Below, piece after piece: positions 57,862-64,000 of a DNA stretch of 64,000 nt; the first letter of the stretch is position 1; each line of letters begins with the position of its first letter. The notes beneath the pieces are model-generated. The model worked only from the letters and a program-made list of their open reading frames with translations, made no database searches and was not told the DNA's origin. This DNA comes from an uncultured Oscillospiraceae bacterium (lineage in GTDB: Bacteria > Bacillota > Clostridia > Oscillospirales > Oscillospiraceae). A program made the translations under genes and the position numbers. Where the stretch lies: contig CANQFV010000002.1 in NCBI GenBank assembly GCA_947599875.1, positions 1-64,000 on the forward strand, read 5' to 3'.

Positions 57862-59203
57862 GCTTTGCGTACCCCTTTCCCTCTAAAACGTCCACGATAT
57901 GGCCCACGGCCCGGCCGCACTCCTCCTGAGTGGGGGCCTCGGCCATCACGCGGATGAGGGGTTCCGTGCCGCTCTTGCGCAGGAGGATCCGGCCGTTGGA
58001 GCCAAGGGCCTCCTTGGCCTCCCCCTCGGCGCGGCGCACATCCGGGTCGTTCAGAGCCGCCTCCATGTCCTCCACCCGCACGTTCCGGAGAACCTGGGGG
58101 TAGATGGTCACAGGCTCGGCCAGCTTGGACAGGGGCAGCTTCCGGTCCAGCATGGCCTGCATAAGCTTGATGGCCGTGAGGACGCCGTCGCCGGTGGTGG
58201 CGTATTTGCCGAAGATGATGTGCCCGGACTGCTCGCCGCCCAGCCGGTTGCCGGTGCGGCGCATGTTCTCCCACACATACTTATCGCCCACGTCCGTGAT
58301 CTCGTAGCCGATGCCGATGGCGTCAAAGGCCTTGTACAGGCCGATGTTGGACATCACCGTGGTGACCACCTTGGTGCCCTCCAGCTTGCCCCGCTCGTGC
58401 ATGTGGCGGCCGTAGATGTACAAAATCTTGTCCCCGTCCACGATCTGCCCCTTCTCGTCCACGGCCAGGCACCTGTCCGCGTCCCCGTCAAAGGCGAAGC
58501 CCACGTCCAGGCCGTTGCCCACCACCAGGCGCTGAAGGCCCTCGATGTGGGTGGAGCCGCAATTTTGGTTGATGTTCAGACCGTTGGGGTTGGAGTTGAT
58601 CACATAGGTGTCCGCCCCCAGGGCGTCAAAAACGCTCTTGGCGATCATCCAGGTGGAGCCGTTGGCGCAGTCCAGGCCCACCTTTTTCCCGCTGTAGGAG
58701 TGGGTGGCCAGGGAGATGAGATAGCCGATGTACCGGTTGCGCCCGGCGGAGTAGTCGATCGTCCGGCCGATCTCCGACCGCTGGGCGTAGGGAAGCTGGG
58801 CGGGGTCGCCGTCCAGGTACTTCTCGATCTGGGCAAGGACGGACTCCTCCATCTTCTCCCCGCCGCCGTTTAAGAGCTTGATGCCGTTGTCGTAATAGGG
58901 GTTGTGGCTGGCGGAGATCATGATCCCGCAGTCAAAATCGTCGATCCGGGTGATGTAGCTCACCGACGGCGTGGTGGTCACATGGAGCAGATACACGTCC
59001 GTCCCCGACGCCGTAAGCCCGGCGGTGAGGGCCGCCTCGTACATATAACTGGAACGGCGGGTGTCCTTTCCAATGACGACCCGGCAGCGGTGATCCCTGC
59101 CGAAATACCAGCCGATGAATCTGCCGATCTTAAAGGCGTGATCCACCGTGAGTCCCACGTTGGCTTCGCCCCGAAATCCGTCCGTACCGAAATACTTTCC
59201 CAT
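57854..59203 (-). CDS. glmM: Phosphoglucosamine mutase
   Basis: Interconverts glucosamine-6-phosphate and glucosamine-1-phosphate on the way to peptidoglycan precursors. The 449-residue protein is standard. GKYFGTDGFRGEAN opens it, the active-site phosphoserine is in MISASHNPYYDNGIK (about 100), the metal loop is FDGDADRC, the sugar loop is GGEQSGH, and SGTEPLIRVM binds phosphate. The ATG at 59203 follows GGAGG by 6 bases; the open frame extends further but includes the promoter at 59277-59305. Confidence 0.96.
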   Translation of the reverse strand: MGKYFGTDGFRGEANVGLTVDHAFKIGRFIGWYFGRDHRCRVVIGKDTRRSSYMYEAALTAGLTASGTDVYLLHVTTTPSVSYITRIDDFDCGIMISASHNPYYDNGIKLLNGGGEKMEESVLAQIEKYLDGDPAQLPYAQRSEIGRTIDYSAGRNRYIGYLISLATHSYSGKKVGLDCANGSTWMIAKSVFDALGADTYVINSNPNGLNINQNCGSTHIEGLQRLVVGNGLDVGFAFDGDADRCLAVDEKGQIVDGDKILYIYGRHMHERGKLEGTKVVTTVMSNIGLYKAFDAIGIGYEITDVGDKYVWENMRRTGNRLGGEQSGHIIFGKYATTGDGVLTAIKLMQAMLDRKLPLSKLAEPVTIYPQVLRNVRVEDMEAALNDPDVRRAEGEAKEALGSNGRILLRKSGTEPLIRVMAEAPTQEECGRAVGHIVDVLEGKGYAKHD

Positions 59204-59276
59204 ACATGCCCTCCAGAAAATCCGCAAGATGATAACCTGACCCTCAAAGGGAACCAAAACCATAATTATCTTATGT

Positions 59277-59305
59277 AGTTTATCCTTTTTCGTGCCTTCT
59301 GTCAA
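59277..59305 (-). promoter_or_regulatory. Promoter of glmM
   Basis: On the minus strand TTGACA, a 17-base spacer and TAAACT, 73 bases before the start codon. Confidence 0.7.
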
Positions 59306-59398
59306 GGCGTACCCGGCCAAATCCGGCGGCGGAGGCGGGTTTTCTTTTGTATAATCGGCCCGCTCCGGGCAATACTGATGAAAAAAGGGGGACTTGCC

Positions 59399-60079
59399 GT
59401 GGGCGTCAGCTTTGTCAGGACAGTGATCGTATTTTTCCTTCTCATCGGTTCCATCCGCATCATGGGCAAACGCCAGCTGGGGGAGCTGGAGCCGTTGGAG
59501 CTGGTAGTCGCGGTGCTTATCTCAAATCTGGCCTCCCAGCCCCTCCAGGACACGGGGACGCCCCTGATCTACGGGATCGTGCCGGTGCTGACGCTCCTGG
59601 CCTGTCAGCTTCTCATCTCCGCCCTCAGCGTCCGGAGCCCCGATTTCCGCCGGGTCGTCTCCGGGAAGCCCAGTATCCTCATTGACAACGGGGTCATCGT
59701 CCAGTCGGAGATGAAAAAGTGCCGCCTGTCCGTGGATGAGCTGTATGTGGAGCTGCGCATCAACGGCGTGACGGACATCTCCCAGGTCAGGCACGCCATT
59801 TTGGAGACGGACGGCACCCTCTCCGTCCTCCCCTACGCCAAATTCTCCCCCGCCACGCCGGAGGAGCTGAATATCAGCGCCCCCGACGGGGGTCTGCCCG
59901 TGTCCGTGATCAACGAGGGGCGGGTGATGAGGGAGAACCTGGATCTTTTAGGGAAGACGGAGAAGTGGCTGATGGGAGAGATCCGGAAAAGGGGCGCCTC
60001 CTCCCCCAAGGAGGTCTACACCATGACGGTGGACAGCCAGGGCCGGATCTACTACGCCATGAAGGAGGGAAAGCGGTGA
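59399..60079 (+). CDS. DUF421 (YetF-type) membrane protein
   Basis: A 226-residue protein with three N-terminal hydrophobic segments (about 6-80) and a cytoplasmic alpha/beta DUF421 domain. Family motifs are GKRQLGELEPLELVVAVLISNLAS in the membrane part, and KPSILIDNGVIV, DELYVELRINGVTDISQV and VLPYAKFSPAT in the soluble part. Such proteins occur in spore-formers, some with spore roles, but the biochemical function is unknown. The GTG at 59399, 6-7 bases past AAGGGGGA, is preferred over an ATG 21 bases earlier that contains this ribosome site. It overlaps the DUF4363 gene by four bases. Confidence 0.85.
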   Translation: MGVSFVRTVIVFFLLIGSIRIMGKRQLGELEPLELVVAVLISNLASQPLQDTGTPLIYGIVPVLTLLACQLLISALSVRSPDFRRVVSGKPSILIDNGVIVQSEMKKCRLSVDELYVELRINGVTDISQVRHAILETDGTLSVLPYAKFSPATPEELNISAPDGGLPVSVINEGRVMRENLDLLGKTEKWLMGEIRKRGASSPKEVYTMTVDSQGRIYYAMKEGKR

Positions 60080-60456
60080 AAAAGGAGATCTTTGCCGCCC
60101 TGCTTTTGGCGCTGCTGCTGTCGCTCTCCGTGGTGAACACCCATGTCATCGACTCCCTGTGCAATCAGCTCTCCCAGGGCGTCGCCAGCGCGGGGCAGGC
60201 CGCCCAGCGTGGGGACTGGGAGGGGAGTGTCCAGGCGCTGCGGGAGACCATGTCCTGGTGGGAGGAGCGGGAGACTTACGCCCGGATCGTCCTGCGCCAC
60301 ACGGATATCGAGACCCTGACCGATGATTTTTATGAGCTGGCCGAACACATCTACACCAGGGACGCCGGCGCGGTGAAGAGCGCCGTGGAGCTTGTGACGG
60401 AGCATCTGCGCGGCATCGCCCAGATGGAGGCCATCAACCTGGGCAGCATTTTCTGA
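60076..60456 (+). CDS. DUF4363 protein
   Basis: A 126-residue protein with an N-terminal hydrophobic segment (about 5-22, FAALLLALLLSLSVV) and a helical remainder (QLSQGVASAGQAAQRGDW, LRETMSWWEERETYARIVLRH), the pattern of DUF4363, which accompanies DUF421 genes in Clostridia. The GTG start overlaps the stop of the preceding gene (GTGA) with GGAGGGA upstream. It is probably extracytoplasmic and membrane-anchored. Function unknown; the coupling implies work with its partner. Confidence 0.8.
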   Translation: MKKEIFAALLLALLLSLSVVNTHVIDSLCNQLSQGVASAGQAAQRGDWEGSVQALRETMSWWEERETYARIVLRHTDIETLTDDFYELAEHIYTRDAGAVKSAVELVTEHLRGIAQMEAINLGSIF

Positions 60457-60457
60457 T

Positions 60458-60491
60458 AAAAAAAGGACGGACGGGTTCGACCCGTCCGTCC
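60458..60491 (-). terminator. Terminator of nrdR
   Basis: A perfect 11-base-pair stem (GGACGGACGGG with its complement), a 5-base loop and seven T on the minus strand. It begins eight bases past the nrdR stop and could also slow transcripts arriving from the DUF4363 gene. Confidence 0.9.
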
Positions 60492-60498
60492 GGAAGCG

Positions 60499-60948
60499 TC
60501 ACCGCTCCAGAAGAAGCTTGTTCAGTTCCTCCATAAAGGTGTTGATGTCCTTAAATTGCCGGTAGACGGAGGCGAAGCGCACATACGCCACCTCGTCCAG
60601 CTGCTTTAGGTGGCGCATGACCAGCTCCCCGATGTAGCTGGAGGGGATTTCCCGCTCCGGGTAGCTCTGGGCCTCCTGCTCGATCTCGTTGGCCACTGCC
60701 TCGATCTCCGACAGGCCCACCGTCCGCTTTTCGCAGGCGTGAAGCATGGAGTTGATGATCTTCACCCGGTCAAAGGCCTGGCGGCTGCCGTCCTTCTTGA
60801 TGACCACAATGGGCATCCTCTCCACGGACTCATAGGTGGTGAAGCGGCGCTGGCAGGACATGCACTCACGGCGTCGGCGGATATTGTCGTCCGTGGGACG
60901 GGAGTCTACAACTTTGCTCTCTGTAAAACCGCAGTATGGACATTTCAT
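60499..60948 (-). CDS. nrdR: Transcriptional repressor NrdR
   Basis: Zinc-finger/ATP-cone repressor of ribonucleotide reductase genes. The 149-residue protein has the zinc ribbon [19 protein letters not shown] and [12 protein letters not shown], then the ATP-cone ([24 protein letters not shown] to about 140), all of normal length. No ribonucleotide reductase gene is nearby. A TATAAT with extended TG and two direct repeats lie upstream (60974-61002). Confidence 0.97.
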   Translation of the reverse strand: MKCPYCGFTESKVVDSRPTDDNIRRRRECMSCQRRFTTYESVERMPIVVIKKDGSRQAFDRVKIINSMLHACEKRTVGLSEIEAVANEIEQEAQSYPEREIPSSYIGELVMRHLKQLDEVAYVRFASVYRQFKDINTFMEELNKLLLER

Positions 60949-60973
60949 CGGTCGGCACCCCCAGGTATCCAGC

Positions 60974-61002
60974 GATATAAATCAAGATATAAATCGATTA
61001 TA
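60974..61002 (-). promoter_or_regulatory. nrdR promoter with two direct repeats
   Basis: On the minus strand TGCTATAAT is an extended -10 (60997-61002 is the hexamer). GATTTATATC then appears twice, at 60986-60995 and 60974-60983, with a 12-base period, covering the expected transcription start. The repeats do not match the NrdR box as I know it, so another regulator, or none, may use them. Confidence 0.5.
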
Positions 61003-61109
61003 GCAAAAGGCATTGAAAATGTACACCATAAAATGAAAAAAATCTGGAAGAATTTTTGCGTTGCGTTCTCCCCGCCCGGCCTTTAAAATAGGGGCAGGGG
61101 GTGGGAGAG

Positions 61110-61367
61110 ATGAGATCCGGAAAAAAGCGGGGCTTCATCCCGTCACGAGAGAGGCTCACGAAGCCCGCGTATCTTCTGATCCGGCTGGGGATGGTGCTGT
61201 CCTGCCTCATTCTGGCCGGGTGTCTGCTCTACGGGGTGTACATAGGGGAGCTGAACGCTCACAGCGTGGCGCTCCACCGGCTCCTGGCCGACATCTACCG
61301 GCTGCCCCTGGGGATCCTGCCCGTCACGGCCCTGGGGGCGCTGATCGCGGAGGACGCGGTCAGATGA
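61110..61367 (+). CDS. Small membrane protein, unknown function
   Basis: An 85-residue protein with a basic N-terminus (RSGKKRGFIPSRERLTK) and two hydrophobic segments (about 25-45 and about 60-78, the latter LPLGILPVTALGALIAEDA). No family is recognised. It has a G-rich ribosome site (GGGGGTGGGAGAG) directly before the ATG and ends by overlapping the last eight bases of the convergent rnmV gene. Codon use fits its neighbours, so it is probably real, but the evidence is limited to an open frame and hydrophobicity. Confidence 0.55.
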   Translation: MRSGKKRGFIPSRERLTKPAYLLIRLGMVLSCLILAGCLLYGVYIGELNAHSVALHRLLADIYRLPLGILPVTALGALIAEDAVR

Positions 61368-61944
61368 GCTTCTCCAGCTCCTCCCGGGTGTAGAGGCCGG
61401 ACAGCACCTGAAAAAGCCCCTGGCCGCTGAGGCGCTGGGGCAGGCCGAGCCTGCGCTTCAGCTCCTCCCGGCGTGCCCCGCTGTCCGGGGCGCCGGTGAG
61501 GCCCAGCTCATAGTAGTCCGCTCTCGTTATCCCTCCGGGCGCCTGCCCGGGGGGATCTTCGTCTTCAAAGGTGGCTCCGGCGGCCCGGACGGCCTTTAGA
61601 ATGACGGACGGCCCCACGCCCTCCACCCCCAGCTTCCCCTCCCGGGAGGGGGCGGATTTCCGCCGCTCCTTCCCCGGGATGTCCGGGATGTAGGCGTGCT
61701 TCACCGTGCCGTCGGGGACGGCCCCCCGGATCCGGTTCCGGATGAGAAAGCCCGCGGAATCGGAGTCGGTGAGGACGATGACCCCGCGTTTTACCGCCGC
61801 CGCCCGGATGAGCCGGAGCTTCTCCCTGTCCGAGAAGAGGCCAAAGCCCTCCGTCTCAAGGATCAGGGTGTCCAGCACCTGGCTCACGGCGTTTTTGTCG
61901 TAGCGGCCCTCCACCACCACGGCCTCCTTGATCCTGTACTTCAT
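61360..61944 (-). CDS. rnmV: Ribonuclease M5
   Basis: TOPRIM nuclease that matures the ends of 5S rRNA. The 194-residue protein has the TOPRIM motifs VVEGRYDKNAV (Glu) and LTDSDSAGF (Asp-x-Asp), then HAYIPDIPGK and GVGPSVILKAV, and a C-terminal DUF4093-like part with LTGAPDSGARREELKRRLGL. It resembles Bacillus RnmV over its length. The ATG overlaps the stop of holA by four bases, with AGGATCCTGGCG upstream. The alternative, a primase-related TOPRIM protein, is less likely given the length. Confidence 0.9.
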   Translation of the reverse strand: MKYRIKEAVVVEGRYDKNAVSQVLDTLILETEGFGLFSDREKLRLIRAAAVKRGVIVLTDSDSAGFLIRNRIRGAVPDGTVKHAYIPDIPGKERRKSAPSREGKLGVEGVGPSVILKAVRAAGATFEDEDPPGQAPGGITRADYYELGLTGAPDSGARREELKRRLGLPQRLSGQGLFQVLSGLYTREELEKLI

Positions 61945-62987
61945 GCCGCCAGGATCCTCACCGCCAGGTCCGCAAGCAGCTCCCCCTCGTCCCGGGAGGA
62001 GCTGTTGAGCCTGTAGGCCGTATCCGCCGCCATCCGGCAGAAGGCGGCACACTTCTCCCCCGTCAGCCGGGCCGCGGCGTCCAGAAGCGCCCGGGCCTGA
62101 AAATCAAAGCGCAGGCCGGCCAGCTCCATAAATTCCTTCCGGGAGGCCCGGGCATCCAGACAGATCCTGGCGATCAGCAGCTGGCGGAGCTTCAGGGACA
62201 CGCCGTAAAGCAGCTTGTGCGCCGCCTCGTTCATTTTCAAAAGCTCCGACAGCCTCTCCAGGGCCGTGTCGCTCTTCCCGGCGATCAGGGCATCCGTCAG
62301 CTCCCAGGCGGCCGCCTCCGGGACGGGGACGACGACGGCCTCCACATCGGCCACGTCCACCGCGTCCCCCCCGGTGTAGGAGATGAGCTTCTCCAGCTCC
62401 GCCCGGAGTCCGGTCATCAGCCCGCCGGTCATGGCGATAAGGCGCTGGACGGCGGGGCGGGTGATCCGCTTCCCGGCGGAGGCCAGGATCTTCACCGTCC
62501 AGCTTGTCAGCACTCTCTCGCTCTGGGGGGTGAATTCCACGGCGGTGAACAGCTTCTTCAGCTCCTGGTTGGCCTTTGTCCGGCCGTCCAGCTTATACTC
62601 CACGGTGTCAAAGATAAACACCACCGTGGCGTAATCCGGCACGTCGGACAGCATCGCCGTGAGCCGTCCCCGGTCCCCCTCCCCAAGGCGGCCAAGGTCA
62701 CAGTCCGTGACCTCCGTCAGCGTCCGCTCCGAAAAGGCCGGGAGGGCGTCGATGGCGTCGGCCAGGTCGTTAAGGTCAAGATCCTTCCCCTCCAGCCGGT
62801 GGTGGTTAAATTCCCCCGTTCCCTCGGGGATCATGGTCCGGAGACGCCGGACGGCGTCCTCCAAAAGATACCGCTCCTCCCCGTAAAAGACGTACACCCG
62901 GCGGGGGGCGCCGTTTTTCAGGTCGTCCCGGAGCTGATCGTACTCCGGATTCCCCTCCCTGTCCCGGTTTTTGCCGTAGCCGGCCAT
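61941..62987 (-). CDS. holA: DNA polymerase III delta subunit
   Basis: Clamp-loader subunit that opens the sliding clamp. The 348-residue protein has the N-terminal P-loop-like region (VYVFYGEERYLLEDAVRRL), LPAFSERTLTEV, the lid domain and the C-terminal collar helices (RARALLDAAARLTGEKCAAF). Length is normal. It starts four bases after the comEC stop with AGGTGAG close by and overlaps rnmV, giving comEC-holA-rnmV on one strand, a frequent Firmicutes arrangement for comEC-holA. Confidence 0.94.
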   Translation of the reverse strand: MAGYGKNRDREGNPEYDQLRDDLKNGAPRRVYVFYGEERYLLEDAVRRLRTMIPEGTGEFNHHRLEGKDLDLNDLADAIDALPAFSERTLTEVTDCDLGRLGEGDRGRLTAMLSDVPDYATVVFIFDTVEYKLDGRTKANQELKKLFTAVEFTPQSERVLTSWTVKILASAGKRITRPAVQRLIAMTGGLMTGLRAELEKLISYTGGDAVDVADVEAVVVPVPEAAAWELTDALIAGKSDTALERLSELLKMNEAAHKLLYGVSLKLRQLLIARICLDARASRKEFMELAGLRFDFQARALLDAAARLTGEKCAAFCRMAADTAYRLNSSSRDEGELLADLAVRILAA

Positions 62988-62991
62988 ATGC

Positions 62992-64000
62992 TCACCTCGA
63001 TGTAATGGTTATATTTCCGTTTTGATCCGTGCGCAGGATCTCGATCCCCCTGGCCGTCAGCCTGTCCAGCACCTCCTGCGTGGGATGGCCGTAGCTGTTC
63101 TCCCCCACGGAGATGACGGCGACCTCCGGCGTCACCGCGTCCAGCAGGTTGTCCGTGGTGCTGGTTCTGGAGCCGTGGTGGGCGGCGACAAGGCACTCGA
63201 TATCCGGAAGGTCATACCTGGCCGCCAGCTGCCGTTCGATATACCCCGGCATGTCGCCCAGGACAAGGGTCTCAAACTCCCCGTCGTCCACAAGGGCGGC
63301 TATTCCCCGCTCGTTCTCCGTCTCCATGCCCATCGGCGGGTAGAGGGTGATTTGGGTCTCCCCCAGGGCAAGGCCGGTGACCTCCGTCACAAAAAGCACC
63401 TGGCATCCGGCCCTGTCGGCGGCGGCCAGAACCGCCTCGTCAAGGCCGCTCTCCTCAAACCGCGGCTCCGGCACGATGAGGGCGGAGACATCCAGGGCGG
63501 CCAGGAGCCGCTCCGCCCCGTTGGCGTGGTCGGCGTGGTAGTGGGTGAGGATCAGGGCGTCCACATGGCCCCGCCCCAGCGCCCGGATATACCGCTCCGC
63601 CAGCTCCCCCGCATCCTCCCAGCCGGAGGTGCCACAGTCGATGACGGCCGTGCCGTCCCCGGAGGAGACGACGATGCACTCCCCCTGCCCCACATCCAGC
63701 ACCGTCATAGTGTATCCCGGGGCGGCGCTGAGATTCCGGATAAGGAAGATGCCGCACAGGGAGATGACGGCCAGGGATCCCACATAGAGGAGCCGCCGGG
63801 CGGGCATTTTCAAAAGGAAGACGGCCGCCGTGGCCACATAGACGGCCACAAACCACCAGAGGGCCGCCCCGTCAAGGGTGACGCAGGCCAGAAACGGGCT
63901 CGCCAGCCTGTCCGCGGCGAAGAGGATGAACCGGGCGCACCAGGAGGCGTAGACGGCGAGGAACCTCCCCAGGGGGAGCCACAAAAACGCCGTCCCCACC
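62992..64000 (-). CDS. comEC: ComEC/Rec2 competence protein, C-terminal part (runs off the window)
   Basis: The C-terminal part of a DNA-uptake channel protein. The visible 335 residues begin in the membrane competence domain (several hydrophobic segments up to about 110), then a metallo-beta-lactamase-like domain: VLDVGQGECIVVSSGDGTAVIDCG, the metal motif LTHYHADHANG, LGDMPGYIERQL and AAHHGSRTSTTDNLL. The reading frame continues past the right edge, so the true start is outside the window. This domain is thought to degrade the non-transported strand. A stand-alone hydrolase is unlikely because of the membrane segments. Confidence 0.92.
   Translation of the reverse strand, partial: VGTAFLWLPLGRFLAVYASWCARFILFAADRLASPFLACVTLDGAALWWFVAVYVATAAVFLLKMPARRLLYVGSLAVISLCGIFLIRNLSAAPGYTMTVLDVGQGECIVVSSGDGTAVIDCGTSGWEDAGELAERYIRALGRGHVDALILTHYHADHANGAERLLAALDVSALIVPEPRFEESGLDEAVLAAADRAGCQVLFVTEVTGLALGETQITLYPPMGMETENERGIAALVDDGEFETLVLGDMPGYIERQLAARYDLPDIECLVAAHHGSRTSTTDNLLDAVTPEVAVISVGENSYGHPTQEVLDRLTARGIEILRTDQNGNITITSR

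Overview
The window looks like chromosome from a GC-rich, spore-forming member of the Clostridia, probably the Oscillospiraceae/Oscillospirales. The evidence is a spoIIGA-sigE pair with a Spo0A-type box at its promoter, SleB-like and PdaB-like proteins, strong GGAGG ribosome-binding sites, Firmicutes-type sigma-A promoters (TTGACA-17-TATAAT), RNase M5, and a circularly permuted GH3 glucosidase of the kind known from ruminococci. No rRNA operon, CRISPR array, insertion sequence or phage gene is visible. One tRNA gene, tRNA-Pro(GGG), lies near 20.4 kb.

Layout. 0-12.5 kb: lacZ and tex, a polysaccharide deacetylase, a TPR lipoprotein, a NagZ-type lipoprotein, a LysR gene reduced to its DNA-binding domain, and a secreted amidase-domain protein followed by a lipoprotein. 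12.8-20.3 kb: an NfeD/SPFH membrane pair, spoIIGA-sigE, an SleB-like hydrolase, the permuted GH3 enzyme and a membrane-anchored protein with a Cys-rich C-terminal domain. 20.4-24.8 kb: tRNA-Pro, a padR-DUF1700-DUF4097 operon, and a sugar-nucleotide synthase fused to a degenerate phosphomutase domain. 25-33 kb: a housekeeping run gdpP-rplI-dnaB-tilS-hpt-ftsH. 33-40 kb: an 850-base intergenic tract of hairpins and palindromic repeats, then a vanG-like ligase/vanT-like racemase pair, lysA and uraA.

40-53.3 kb is the accessory-looking part. One plus-strand transcript, starting from a perfect consensus promoter, carries a small exported protein, three paralogous lipoproteins (two of them a near-identical tandem duplication with a Cys/His motif) and an ABC-2 exporter. 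Facing it are two ABC-FtsX fusion proteins on the minus strand. 53.5-64 kb: proBAC, a gene upstream of proB broken by one in-frame TAA, glmM with a hexapeptide protein, a DUF421/DUF4363 pair, nrdR, rnmV, holA and the end of comEC, which runs off the window.

The strongest undescribed signal is a noncoding element of about 170 bases present twice (33017-33188 and 48165-48331). It has four hairpins in the same order. Short linker and loop sequences are conserved while every stem has changed with compensating substitutions, as expected of a structured RNA or structured repeat family. The second most interesting is the two-gene vanG/vanT-like unit without visible vanXY or vanRS partners. Third is the lipoprotein/ABC-2 operon, for which I know no function.
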